Assembly: GCF_003851125.1 (NCBI RefSeq)
Contig: NZ_BGOW01000041.1
Location: 1 to 33,721 of the forward strand
DNA length: 33,721 nucleotides
Source: Sulfuriferula multivorans
GTDB lineage: Bacteria > Pseudomonadota > Gammaproteobacteria > Burkholderiales > Sulfuriferulaceae
Direction: 5' to 3'
Of this stretch, positions 8,383-16,883 are shown in pieces; positions within the stretch are counted from its first letter, which is position 1, and each line of letters starts with the position of its first letter. A program made the translations under genes and the position numbers. The notes under the pieces were generated by a model. That model made no database searches. It was not told where the DNA came from and worked only from the letters and a program-made list of their open reading frames with translations.

Positions 8383-8769
8383 ATGCAAAGAACCATGCTG
8401 AAATCCAAGTTGCACCGTGTGCGAGTCACCCAATCGGAACTGCACTATGAAGGCTCGTGCGCAATCGACGAAACCCTGCTGGAAGCCGCCGATATTCGCG
8501 AATACCAGCAGATCGACATCTACAACGTGACCAACGGCGAGCGCTTCACCACCTACGCCATTCGCGCCGAGCGCGATTCCGGCACCATTTCCGTCAATGG
8601 CGCCGCCGCGCACAAGGCCAACCCCGGCGATCTGCTGATTATCGCCACCTATGCCAGCTACAACGAAATCGAACTGCAAAAGTTCGCTCCGCAACTGGTG
8701 TATGTGGATGAACACAATCGCATCGTCGCCAGGCGCAATGAGATACCGGTGCAGGCTGCACAAGCCTGA
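8383..8769 (+). CDS. panD: Aspartate 1-decarboxylase proenzyme
   Basis: PanD makes beta-alanine from aspartate using a pyruvoyl cofactor formed by self-cleavage. The cleavage site is visible as HYEGSCAID: the chain breaks between Gly and Ser, and Ser becomes the pyruvoyl group. The [13 protein letters not shown] and [14 protein letters not shown] segments complete the active site. The start MQRTMLKSK aligns with the E. coli MIRTMLQGK start, supporting 8383. The protein has 128 residues, normal for the family. It is the last gene of the operon and is followed by a strong terminator. Cleavage in many gammaproteobacteria needs PanZ, whose presence here is not known. Confidence 0.95.
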   Translation: MQRTMLKSKLHRVRVTQSELHYEGSCAIDETLLEAADIREYQQIDIYNVTNGERFTTYAIRAERDSGTISVNGAAAHKANPGDLLIIATYASYNEIELQKFAPQLVYVDEHNRIVARRNEIPVQAAQA

Positions 8770-8787
8770 AAAATGACGGTATCCATG

Positions 8788-8820
8788 AAAAGGCCAGCTC
8801 ACAAGCTGGCCTTTTCATTT
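8788..8820 (+). terminator. Rho-independent terminator of the pan operon
   Basis: A perfect 12-base stem (AAAAGGCCAGCT at 8788-8799, its complement at 8804-8815) with the four-base loop CACA, ending in TTTT and then CATTT. It lies 18 bases past the panD stop and marks the end of the pcnB-panD operon. The A-run and T-run make it potentially bidirectional. Confidence 0.88.
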
Positions 8821-8904
8821 GGATGACCGGGCCAATACAGGCTTAGAATGATCTGGCATCGCCATACCGTGCAAAATGCCTGATACAAAAAAGAGGGGGA
8901 CATC

Positions 8905-9693
8905 ATGCTGAAAAATCACTTTATCAACAGTATATTTGCCGTATCCATTGTGCTCGGGACTGCTCCGGCCCACGCCTTTGATTTGGGCGGAATCATTAAC
9001 AGCGACCAGCTCCAGAATCTCGGCAAATCCTTGCCACAGAACTCGGATAACTCGTCCGCATCGGCCGCTGGTTTGGCCGGCATCAGCAACAAGGATCAGG
9101 TCGGCAGCCTGAAACAGGCGCTCACGCAAGGTGCAGAAACGGCCGTGCGCGAACTGGCAAAACAAAACGGCTACCTTGGAAATGACAAGGTGCGCATCCC
9201 ATTGCCGGGAAACCTGCAAAAAATAGCTAGTCTGATGCAGACAGTGGGAATGGGAAAATACGCCGACGACTTGATCACTTCGATGAATCGCGCCGCTGAA
9301 GCCGCCGTGCCTGAAGCGAAAACGCTGCTGGTCGGTGCGGTAAAAAGCATGAGCGTCAATGACGCCAGGGGCATCCTCACCGGCGGCAATGACGCCGCCA
9401 CGCAATACTTCCGCATGAAAACAGAAACCGCGCTGGCCGGAAAATTCAAACCCATCGTAGAGAAATCAATGGAGAAAGTTCAGCTTGCCCGGAAGTACGA
9501 TGAGTTCGCTGCAAAAGGCGCAGCGTTGGGCCTGGTGGATCAGCGCGACGCCAACATGGACGACTATGTCACCCGCAAGGCATTGGACGGTTTGTTCGTG
9601 ATGATGGCGGAGCAGGAAAAAGCGATCCGCGCGAATCCGCTGGAGGCGACGGGAGCACTGGCGAAGAAGGTTTTTTCGGCCATCAAGAACTGA
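8905..9693 (+). CDS. DUF4197 family exported protein
   Basis: A 262-residue protein with a Sec signal peptide (hydrophobic core FAVSIVLGTAPAHA, likely cut after Ala24) followed by a DUF4197 domain. Recognisable family segments are LKQALTQGAETAVREL, VRIPLPGNLQKI, GMGKYADDLITSMNRAAEAAVPEAK, ARGILTGGNDAATQYF and the C-terminal VTRKALDGLFVMMAEQEKAIRANP. The family is common in the periplasm of Gram-negative bacteria and has no assigned function. GGGG before the ATG provides a Shine-Dalgarno. It stands alone between the pan terminator and the convergent CHASE2-EAL gene. Confidence 0.87.
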   Translation: MLKNHFINSIFAVSIVLGTAPAHAFDLGGIINSDQLQNLGKSLPQNSDNSSASAAGLAGISNKDQVGSLKQALTQGAETAVRELAKQNGYLGNDKVRIPLPGNLQKIASLMQTVGMGKYADDLITSMNRAAEAAVPEAKTLLVGAVKSMSVNDARGILTGGNDAATQYFRMKTETALAGKFKPIVEKSMEKVQLARKYDEFAAKGAALGLVDQRDANMDDYVTRKALDGLFVMMAEQEKAIRANPLEATGALAKKVFSAIKN

Positions 9694-9741
9694 ATTCCGG
9701 GCAGCAAATACGCAGGCGTCTTGACCTGCACAAAGCTCGGC

Positions 9742-12288
9742 TCAGTCCGGATTGGGCGGCGGCTGAAACTGCGCCAGCTCTGCAGCCGGCAGAGGGTGAC
9801 TGATCAGGAATCCCTGGGCTTCGTGGCATTCGATATTGCGCAGGAAGCGAAATTGACCGGGTGTTTCCACGCCCTCCGCCACCACGTTCAAACCGAGCTT
9901 GCGGGCCAGGGAAATGGTCGCCGTACAGATTTCCGCGTCGTAACGGTCCGTCTCGATGTTGCGGACAAAGGATGCGTCGATTTTGAGGGTGGTGATGGGA
10001 AGCTGTTTAAGATAGGTCATGGAGGAGTAGCCGGTACCGAAATCGTCCAGCGCAAGCCTGATCCCCATATCAAGCAGCGTGTTGAGAATTTTGATAGTGC
10101 GTTCGGGTTTTTCCATGGCCACGGATTCGGTGATTTCCAGCTCCAGATGGCCTGCTTCGAGCTGCGTTTCCTTGAGTATGCTGGCGACAAACGCCGGCAG
10201 ATCAGCTTGCTCAAACTGCCGGGCAGACAGATTGACCGCTACACGTTTGATGTGAGTCAATCCGGCCAGATGCCATGCTTGCATTTGCTGGCAGGCGGTA
10301 CGCACCACCCATTCACCCAGGGGCAGTACCAGTTCGGATTTTTCCGCCAAAGGTATGAAATGGTCAGGGCCCAGCAAACCATGCACCGGATGATTCCAGC
10401 GCACCAAAGCTTCGACAGCGATCATGCGCCCCGATAGCATGTCGATTTGCGGCTGGTAGAACAACACCAATTCGTTGCCATCCAGCGCCTGATGCAACTG
10501 GTTCTCGAGCAAAAGTCGATCCACCGCCGCCCGGCCGATATCCGGAGTGAAGCTGTTGCGGGTGTTTCGGCCCTGCGCCCTGGCATTTCGCATGGCGCTA
10601 TCAGCCTGCCTCACGAGAGTTGCAGCATCATTTCCATCGTCGGGATACAGGCTGATACCCACGTTGGCGCTGACGTGCAGTTCCTGCCTGGCCAGATGAT
10701 AGGGTTTGGCGATAGCGGCCAGGATCGTATCCGCATCTTGCAGGGCGGAGGATGCGTCGGCGCTGCATAGGACAAACTCACCGCCCCCAAGACGCGCGAG
10801 GATATGGGTGGACGGCATGCTGGCGCGCAAGCGATCTGCCACTTCGATCAATAATTGATCGCCGGTTTCATGGCCAAGCGCGGTATTGATGGCATTTAAT
10901 TCGTTTAATCCTATCAGCAGCACCGCCAGACTGCCATGGCGTATTCGGGCGTGCTCGATGGCATGAGCCAGCTGCATCTGCATGGAAAAACGGTTGGGCA
11001 AACGGGTCAGCGGATCATCATTCGCGAGCACATGAATTTCCGCTTTCTGTTCCTCGTTGCGAATATGTACTGCGCGCATCAACTCCAGCAAGTTCGCGAT
11101 CAGGACGACCAGCAGCGGCAGCAACAGCGCGCTTTCCTGTTTAAACCAATACAGCAGTACGAGGTGGCCGCAATAGATTATGCCGGCGGCGGCAAGACTG
11201 TATTTTGTTCCCGCGCGAAACCGGCGGCGCGGTTGCCAAAACAACAGCAGCGAAGGAAGCAGCGCGATCAGCAACAGTATTCCCGTCCAGCGCCAGTCGC
11301 TCGGCGCCAGAATCAGATGCTGCCCCAGGGACTCATAGGCGATGGCCAGAATTTCGACACCGGACATATTACCCACCGGGGTGTGCACACTGTCGGAATA
11401 AAACGCCGTGCTGCCGACGAAAACAGTCTTGCCGTGAAACAGATTCGGATCCAGCGCCTGTCCTTGCATACCCAGCATGGCCTTGGCGGCGCGCGCGAAA
11501 GGGATAGTCAGCACTGAATTTTTATTGCGCGGGTAATACAGGCGAACAGCCCCCTCCCCGTCGGTCGGCCAGATGAATGTTCCGACCTGGGTCGTACCAT
11601 CAGGATTGATTTGGACCCGCGGCCGCGGGTCGGCGCTGAAATAGGCCACGACTGGCAAGCTAGGCAAGTATTGTCCGTTGAACCGATAAAACAGCGGAAG
11701 ACGGCGCAATATGCCATCACTATCAGCTATCGCGGAAACAACGCCTATATGGGCTGATTCTTTAGCCGGCCGGGTAAATTCCTGGAGTGGTAGTTGCACA
11801 ACTGGCCATACTTGGGCGCGCAATCCCTCAGGAACCTTCCAGGCCAGTCCATCCAGGACAGCCGGCCGCTCGCCCTCTTCGACTGCGCTGCGCGCGGTGG
11901 CTGAGAGTACGACATTCCCCGCGCGGGAAATGGCATTACTCAACCGTTTGTCGCCTTCGCGCGGATCGGCGAAAACAATATCGAGGGCCACCGTGCGCGC
12001 ACCCATCTCGTTCAAATAGTCGATGAGCATGGCGTAGATATCGCGCTTGTAGGGCCACCCTCCGAAATAAGCCTGCATCTCTTGCAAGGAATGGTCATCG
12101 ATATCGATGACCAGCGCGTCCTTGAAATAATGATTTTGCGCCACCAGCCTTGTCTGTGCGTCCAGAGTCAACAAGTCCAGCCGTTGATACAAGGGAGTGA
12201 GGCTCAGTGCCCATGCCAAAGCCAGCGCACTCAAGGGCACCCACAAAAGCCGAGCGACGCGGAGAATTCTAGCTGGCACGGAAATCAA
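9742..12288 (-). CDS. CHASE2-GGDEF-EAL membrane signalling protein (c-di-GMP phosphodiesterase likely)
   Basis: An 848-residue inner-membrane protein. One N-terminal membrane segment (about 10-32) leads to a periplasmic CHASE2 sensor domain (about 40-325, with IDIDDHSL and VFVGSTAFYSDSVHTPVG). Three membrane helices follow (about 335-405), then GGDEF (420-575) and EAL (590-840) domains. The GGDEF motif reads GGGEF (501-505), and the upstream metal site reads IGLNEL instead of an Asp-containing loop, so cyclase activity is unlikely. The EAL domain keeps VEALVRW (Glu626), ELEITES, DDFGTGYSS (748-756), KID and AEGVET, so c-di-GMP hydrolysis is likely. It starts 18 bases after the FecR stop and is probably co-transcribed with it. 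Confidence 0.9.
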   Translation of the reverse strand: MISVPARILRVARLLWVPLSALALAWALSLTPLYQRLDLLTLDAQTRLVAQNHYFKDALVIDIDDHSLQEMQAYFGGWPYKRDIYAMLIDYLNEMGARTVALDIVFADPREGDKRLSNAISRAGNVVLSATARSAVEEGERPAVLDGLAWKVPEGLRAQVWPVVQLPLQEFTRPAKESAHIGVVSAIADSDGILRRLPLFYRFNGQYLPSLPVVAYFSADPRPRVQINPDGTTQVGTFIWPTDGEGAVRLYYPRNKNSVLTIPFARAAKAMLGMQGQALDPNLFHGKTVFVGSTAFYSDSVHTPVGNMSGVEILAIAYESLGQHLILAPSDWRWTGILLLIALLPSLLLFWQPRRRFRAGTKYSLAAAGIIYCGHLVLLYWFKQESALLLPLLVVLIANLLELMRAVHIRNEEQKAEIHVLANDDPLTRLPNRFSMQMQLAHAIEHARIRHGSLAVLLIGLNELNAINTALGHETGDQLLIEVADRLRASMPSTHILARLGGGEFVLCSADASSALQDADTILAAIAKPYHLARQELHVSANVGISLYPDDGNDAATLVRQADSAMRNARAQGRNTRNSFTPDIGRAAVDRLLLENQLHQALDGNELVLFYQPQIDMLSGRMIAVEALVRWNHPVHGLLGPDHFIPLAEKSELVLPLGEWVVRTACQQMQAWHLAGLTHIKRVAVNLSARQFEQADLPAFVASILKETQLEAGHLELEITESVAMEKPERTIKILNTLLDMGIRLALDDFGTGYSSMTYLKQLPITTLKIDASFVRNIETDRYDAEICTATISLARKLGLNVVAEGVETPGQFRFLRNIECHEAQGFLISHPLPAAELAQFQPPPNPD

Positions 12289-12306
12289 CTGGATGCGGCC
12301 TCTGTC

Positions 12307-13725
12307 CTACAGTGCAAAAGGAACGAGCGGTACAAGCAATAAAAGCATCCACCACTTTGATCCTGGAACTTCAAGTATTTGAACGCTTCCGAAAGGGCCG
12401 GCAAAACCGTCCGCATCGATGGTCTTGATGCGCAAATAATAAGTGCCGGGTTTGGGACGATCAATCTGGATCTGATTAGTGGTTAACACCTTGTCAAAGA
12501 TCGGCTGGGCGAATTCGGGGTCACGCGCAAGTTGCAACTGATACTGGCTGCCCTGGTCGCCGGCGGACCAGCGAAACGTCAAACTCTTGTCGCTCATTTG
12601 CGGTGCGTCCATTTTGGGACTCTCGGGTATTTTGCGCTGGGTGAATCCCTGCACGTCGCTATATGGGCCTTGATCCTGCCCGGCGGTAATGGAGGCGATG
12701 CGCCAATAGTATTGGCCAGGTGCAAGTGTCACGGCATATTCCGTTTTCGGCAGATCGGGCACGTCCGCCAGCAACGCAGAAAAATCGGGATTCGCCGACA
12801 CTTGCACATGATAGCTCTGCGCGGACATCGAAGTACTCCAGCGCAGTTTGGCTTCGGGACCATAAGACTTTTGCCCGTCTAACGGCGCACTGACGAAAGG
12901 AGGCTCGGGGCGCGCCTTGAGCACGAATTCGCGATCCGCATTCAGGCCTTCCAGACCATTTTGATCGATCCCGCGCACACGCAACATATAATGTCCGTCA
13001 GGCAAATCAGTCCATTTAGCGGCTTTACCTTTGAATATGCCATCCAGAAGCAGGTTGCTGAAAGAGCGATCCGAAAACACCTGGGCATGATAGCTTTCGA
13101 CACCGGCTGTGGCGGGCAAATCGATACGCAGTGGCGGTCGTTCAATCAAAGCCGGTACGCGACTCAAGTCGGGTGCCGGCAGCAGTGTTATTGGTGCGCG
13201 CGGCGGTTCACCCGCTGCGGCCAGCGTACCAAACCCGGCTTTCACCGCAACCGTCTTGTTGCCTGCACCGCTGGCTTGCACGGCTCCCTCCAGCACCTCG
13301 CTGCGGGAGACCTGGTCTGTGTCGTCCACGTGGGCACGAAAATCGGTACCGCGCACGGACAGATTGAGCGGTCGCGATTTGATCTCGTAACGCGCAGCAG
13401 GTTTTTCCTGCTTTGCCACACGGGTATCGATGCTGCCCCGGTGCAGATCAAGGATTGTTTGGGCCATTCCCGTTTTGCCGAAGAGCACCATCCCGGTCAA
13501 GGTAATTCGAGTATTCGGGGTGAGTAGCAGACGCGAGCCGTCCACGAAACGCAGCGACACGCTGGCATCGGCGCCAGTTTCAATGGTATCGCCCATCTGT
13601 GGATGCATGTCCATGGATAAGGGCTGCGGAACACCATTTTGCGGTGTACGGGTCACGCTACCCTGTATATAGATGGGTTCCGCGACTGCTGCTTCACGTT
13701 TCAACCAGGCTAGAGGCAGGCGCAA
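12307..13725 (-). CDS. FecR-domain envelope protein, 3' part of a frameshifted LysM-FecR gene
   Basis: This frame (about 472 residues) begins within the linker after the LysM domain: LRLPLAWLKREAAVAEP, then a FecR domain (about 17-140, with GDTIETGADASVSLRF and DGSRLLLTPNTRITL), three fibronectin-like repeats (about 190-445, each with a YHAQV- or YQLQL-type strand and a YYLRI or YWRI strand), and a C-terminal hydrophobic segment WWMLLLLVPLVPFAL. Its only start near 13725 is TTG with no good Shine-Dalgarno. LysM-FecR-Fn3 proteins are normally one chain, so this is best read as the continuation of the frame that starts at 13952. The family acts in the periplasm and often pairs with CHASE2 proteins. 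Confidence 0.8.
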   Translation of the reverse strand: MRLPLAWLKREAAVAEPIYIQGSVTRTPQNGVPQPLSMDMHPQMGDTIETGADASVSLRFVDGSRLLLTPNTRITLTGMVLFGKTGMAQTILDLHRGSIDTRVAKQEKPAARYEIKSRPLNLSVRGTDFRAHVDDTDQVSRSEVLEGAVQASGAGNKTVAVKAGFGTLAAAGEPPRAPITLLPAPDLSRVPALIERPPLRIDLPATAGVESYHAQVFSDRSFSNLLLDGIFKGKAAKWTDLPDGHYMLRVRGIDQNGLEGLNADREFVLKARPEPPFVSAPLDGQKSYGPEAKLRWSTSMSAQSYHVQVSANPDFSALLADVPDLPKTEYAVTLAPGQYYWRIASITAGQDQGPYSDVQGFTQRKIPESPKMDAPQMSDKSLTFRWSAGDQGSQYQLQLARDPEFAQPIFDKVLTTNQIQIDRPKPGTYYLRIKTIDADGFAGPFGSVQILEVPGSKWWMLLLLVPLVPFAL

Positions 13726-13952
13726 TTGCTACCCGGCACGAGTCGTTTCGGGTTGGATATTTTGTTGAGAATTTGTAACTTTGGCCAGTCATTGGGGTGG
13801 GTCAGATAAGCCGTCGCAACGCCAATCAGGGTGTCGCCAGGCTTCACACCATAAACCCAGACCTCCCCTGCTGCCAGGGCGGGCATGCCCAGCTGCGCCA
13901 ATATAAACCCAATGAGTAGGCACAGCCTGGACAGCGAAAGGCGTAAAGTCAT
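13710..13952 (-). pseudogene. LysM N-terminal part of the frameshifted LysM-FecR gene
   Basis: An 80-codon frame with a signal peptide (MTLRLSLSRLCLLIGF... ending PALAAG) and a LysM domain (VYGVKPGDTLIGVATAYL, then DWPKLQILNKISNPKRLVPGS). It stops at a TAG 16 bases after entering the next frame's region. Inserting one base after AGC AA at 13726-13730 would give GS-N/K-LRLPLAWLK, the usual linker of these proteins, so a one-base deletion is likely. The ATG at 13952 has a strong GGGGAG Shine-Dalgarno. There is no homopolymer slippery run at the junction. A sequencing error is the main alternative to a real mutation. Confidence 0.72.
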
Positions 13953-14064
13953 GCTATCTCCCCTTGGATCCGCAGGAAAACCGATTCCGGCAGAATAATC
14001 CATACCTTGAGTGCCGAAAAGACAGTCTCAAAAAACATCGAAGCCCGGTGTTTCCCTTTGAAAT

Positions 14065-14094
14065 AAAATAACCAGGGTGCGCAATGGTTATTTT
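14065..14094. terminator. AT-rich perfect hairpin between brkB and the LysM-FecR gene
   Basis: AAAATAACCA (14065-14074) and TGGTTATTTT (14085-14094) are perfect inverted 10-base arms around a 10-base loop. The run of Ts at one arm and As at the other is compatible with a bidirectional terminator, here ending brkB transcription on the minus strand. An operator is the other possibility. Nothing else was recognised in the 329-base interval 13953-14281. Confidence 0.4.
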
Positions 14095-14281
14095 GCCAAA
14101 CCATATTTCCGGGAGCGTCTTCCGAAGGTTCTCGTTTTAATTATTATGATTGAGCCCTTCTGTCATGATCAGGCGCTGTGGTATGTCAGTGTAGCAAACC
14201 ATAGTGGCGCAGGATCGCTTTTCAATATTGATGGCAGACGCGTCTTTTTCTATGGAGGGCGTTGCCTGGAATTTATTTCGC

Positions 14282-15136
14282 CTATGCCAACAGGTGCTCC
14301 CTGCGCTCCTGCAGGCTGCCATACCTCAGTGCGTACTGGCGCGTAAACTCGGCGCCGAAGAAAAAAATTTGCGCTGAGTAATAAACCCACAACAACAGGG
14401 CAATCATCGCGCCAGCGGCGCCGAAGCTTGACGCCACCCCGCTATTACCCAGATAGAGACCGATCACGTATTTTCCCAGGCTGAATAACAATGCGGTGAA
14501 AGCAGCCCCGATCCATACGTCCCGCCATGACAGGGGTGCATCCGGGAGCATCTTGTAAATGACCGCGAACAGAATGGCAATAATGCCAAACGAAACGATG
14601 GAGGAAACAATCGAGAGAATGGCCAGAGAACCACTCCACATCGTTCCTACATAACGCTCCAGCATGGCAATCGCCGCACTGAACACCAGGGAAATGAGCA
14701 ACAGGAATGCAAGCACCAGCACCAGGCTGAAAGATAGGACACGGGTTCTAAGCAGGGTAAGAAAAGCTGAATGGCCGGGCCGCACTATCCCCCATATTTC
14801 ATCCAGACTGCCTTTTAATTCGGCAAATACGCTGCTCGCGCCAATCGCCAGCAGGACAACGGCGCCGATCGTTGCCATCAATCCCGATACGGGGTCGCGC
14901 GCTGCGGCCAGCAATGCCTGGATCGCCTGTGCGCCATTCGGCCCAACCAGACCTTGTATCTGGCCTATGATCTCTCCCTGTGCCGCTTGCATACCAAAAA
15001 AAAATCCGGCGACGGCGATCGCCAGCATCAGGATGGGCGTCATGGAAAACAGGGTGTAAAAGGCCAGCGCGGCGCCTTTGCTGGCGGCACGATGGTCTAT
15101 CCAGGCTTTTAACGACTCCAGTATTATTCTCTTCAT
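14282..15136 (-). CDS. YihY/BrkB family inner-membrane protein
   Basis: A 284-residue integral membrane protein with about six hydrophobic segments. The family signature is visible at the N-terminus (ASKGAALAFYTLFSMTPILMLAIAVAGF) and in SSVFAELKGSLDEIWGI; LPDAPLSWRDVWIGAAFTALLFSLGKYVIGLYLG and the LLWVYYSAQIFFFGAEFTRQYA segment are typical of the C-terminal half. Once thought to be RNase BN, the family is now regarded as a transporter-like membrane protein of unsettled function (BrkB in Bordetella is linked to serum resistance). It stands alone, with no partner gene adjacent on its strand. Confidence 0.88.
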   Translation of the reverse strand: MKRIILESLKAWIDHRAASKGAALAFYTLFSMTPILMLAIAVAGFFFGMQAAQGEIIGQIQGLVGPNGAQAIQALLAAARDPVSGLMATIGAVVLLAIGASSVFAELKGSLDEIWGIVRPGHSAFLTLLRTRVLSFSLVLVLAFLLLISLVFSAAIAMLERYVGTMWSGSLAILSIVSSIVSFGIIAILFAVIYKMLPDAPLSWRDVWIGAAFTALLFSLGKYVIGLYLGNSGVASSFGAAGAMIALLLWVYYSAQIFFFGAEFTRQYALRYGSLQERREHLLA

Positions 15137-15581
15137 CTGAGTTTAACCTCAATTGAAAAAACACCTCCAATCATATCTAGGGTGGCGCAGGGAAAGTTTC
15201 TGTTGTTCGCTTCCCCAATACTTATGGACTGTTTTCAGCTTATATCAATTTGGCTAACGGGTCCGTGCGAAATCGTACACAGTTTTCCAGGGACTGGGGT
15301 CAATTGCGTTTTCAAAAATTGTACACAATTCGGCGCTACGTTCGCTAACGCACAGAAGCAATCTGCGCGTTAGCCTATTCTGCGATCAGGCAGGGCAATT
15401 CAGGCGCATCGATTTCAGGGAATTGTGTCGCTGTAGCGGTTATTTATCCCGTTACGGGTTACGCAGTTCGGCCCAGGAAGGCGAGTGCTGATTGGCTTAC
15501 CGCAATTGTCATCAGAACTGATTTCAATTTTTATGCATACAGGAAACATCAGGTTTTTCTACACTCGGAGGTAATAAGATC
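15137..15581. other. Gene-free stretch with several inverted and direct repeats
   Basis: No convincing coding frame was found in these 445 bases. They hold a hairpin with 12-base arms (15344-15355 and 15363-15374, one mismatch, loop AAGCAAT), the near-palindrome AATTGTACACAATT at 15317-15330, a related AATCGTACACAGTTTT at 15271-15286, and a small palindrome ATCAGAACTGAT at 15511-15522. The phrase GACTGGGGTCAA around 15293 resembles sequence I associate with repeats near REP-linked transposases, so a decayed mobile element is possible. The last part must carry the promoter of the lipoprotein gene. Confidence 0.45.
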
Positions 15582-15917
15582 ATGAAATATTCATTGCTAG
15601 CCACCGCACTTGTTGCAGCCTTTGCACTGAGCGCTTGCGAAAAACAACCCGTAGTCGTCAATACCCCCCCCGCAGAAACCCCGGGACCAACCGTTGTTGT
15701 ACCTGGTCCTGCCGGTCCTCAGGGAGCTACTGGCGGTACGGGGGCCACAGGTGACTCAGGTGCAACCGGTGACTCGGGTGCAACCGGCTCACAGGGCGCT
15801 CCTGGCTATGATGGTGCCAAGGGTTCGACTGGAGCAACGGGTGCCACGGGAGATACCGGAGCAACTGGCGGCGGCACCACGGTGATTGTTCCACCCCCGG
15901 CTCCAGCCAACAATTAA
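15582..15917 (+). CDS. Small lipoprotein with collagen-like Gly-X-Y repeats
   Basis: A 111-residue protein preceded by a strong GGAGGT Shine-Dalgarno. The signal peptide ends in the lipobox LSAC, so Cys19 would be lipidated. After a Pro/Val-rich spacer (20-41), residues 42-95 are 18 uninterrupted Gly-X-Y triplets, seven of them Gly-Ala-Thr, followed by a Gly-rich and Pro-rich tail ([11 protein letters not shown]). Glu20 at position +2 does not match the inner-membrane retention signal Asp, so outer-membrane anchoring is likely. It stands alone with its own terminator. Bacterial collagen-like proteins can form trimeric rods; the role here is unknown. The repeats are low in proline, with Thr common in the Y position. 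Confidence 0.85.
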   Translation: MKYSLLATALVAAFALSACEKQPVVVNTPPAETPGPTVVVPGPAGPQGATGGTGATGDSGATGDSGATGSQGAPGYDGAKGSTGATGATGDTGATGGGTTVIVPPPAPANN

Positions 15918-15931
15918 TCCGCAAGAAATGA

Positions 15932-15964
15932 AGCATGGCCTCCCTGAACAGGCCATGCTGTTTG
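15932..15964 (+). terminator. Terminator-like hairpin after the collagen-like lipoprotein gene
   Basis: AGCATGGCCT (15932-15941) and AGGCCATGCT (15950-15959) form a perfect 10-base stem with an eight-base loop, followed by GTTTG. The T-run is short, so it may be a weak terminator or an mRNA-stabilising 3' structure. Confidence 0.6.
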
Positions 15965-16144
15965 ACATGCGCCCATGCAGGTGGATTCGGCATTGATCTC
16001 GATGCCGGAAATCGCCTGCACGGGGGCACATCACGATTAATACAAGCACGCTGATTTGCGCATGCCTCTATCCGATATCATGATTGTGCGTTCAACGCGC
16101 CTTGTGCTTTGGGTCTGATCTCCCGCCGTCACCGGAGCGTTTGC

Positions 16145-16843
16145 ATGTCACCTGTCACATCAGAAAACCTCCTGCTCGCCAAGCTGCCACGCAAGGATCA
16201 CGAACATTTTCTGGCACGCTGCGAATCCGTGCATCTGGACTTTGGAGATGAACTTGGTGTGCCTGGAGCGCCCATCGAGCATGTTTATTTCCCTATCGAC
16301 AGTTACATTTCGCTGGTAATGGTCATTGACGACCATTCGTACCTGGAGATCGGATTAATCGGTTGCGAAGGCATGCTGGGCACTCCCCTCATATTTGGCA
16401 TTGATGTAGCATCGTTTTATGCGGTCGCACAAGGCGCGGGTTCTGCACTTCGCATGACTACGGCGGCCTTCGCCCGCGAACTCGAACATAGCGCAGCCTT
16501 GCATCGACGACTGCAATGCTATGCCTACGTATTGAAGAACCAGTTCGCGCGCATGGCCGCCTGTACTCGTTTCCATGTGGTTGAGCAGCGGCTTGCCCGT
16601 TTGTTGCTGATGACCCGGGACCGTGCTCGCGCCGATCATTTCCATTTAACCCATGAAAACATGGCCAATATGCTGGGCGTACGCCGTGTAGGCATTACCA
16701 AGGCGGCTTCTGAACTGCATCGGCAAAATCTGATCAGCTATCGCAGGGGAGATATTACGATTCTCGACCATCACGGTCTGGAAGCGGTTGCATGCGAATG
16801 TTACGGTGCAGAAAGAAGCATGTATCAAAGCGTGCTGGGCTAG
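16145..16843 (+). CDS. Crp/Fnr-family transcriptional regulator
   Basis: A 232-residue protein with an N-terminal cyclic-nucleotide-type barrel (about 10-130, with HVYFPIDSYISLVMVID and IGLIGCEGMLGTP) and a C-terminal winged helix (about 150-220, with LTHENMANMLGVRRVGITKAASELHRQNLISYRRGDITILD, the helix-turn-helix and wing). The barrel lacks the four-cysteine N-terminal cluster of Fnr, so an iron-sulphur sensor is unlikely, and the cAMP phosphate-binding motif of Crp is not evident. The ligand is unknown. The ATG at 16145 is preferred over an upstream TTG. It is convergent with the GAF gene. Confidence 0.85.
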   Translation: MSPVTSENLLLAKLPRKDHEHFLARCESVHLDFGDELGVPGAPIEHVYFPIDSYISLVMVIDDHSYLEIGLIGCEGMLGTPLIFGIDVASFYAVAQGAGSALRMTTAAFARELEHSAALHRRLQCYAYVLKNQFARMAACTRFHVVEQRLARLLLMTRDRARADHFHLTHENMANMLGVRRVGITKAASELHRQNLISYRRGDITILDHHGLEAVACECYGAERSMYQSVLG

Positions 16844-16883
16844 TGTTTCAATTGATACGCCACGGATAATGCGGTTTCTGGAA

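Noticed and set aside
9694-9741. Small inverted repeat (GCAGG...CCTGC) between the DUF4197 and CHASE2 genes as a terminator
   Set aside because: Only five paired bases and no T-run; too weak to list.
15700-15880. Short tandem DNA repeats resembling a CRISPR or minisatellite
   Set aside because: The periodicity comes from Gly-X-Y codons of the collagen-like protein; there are no constant repeats with unique spacers.
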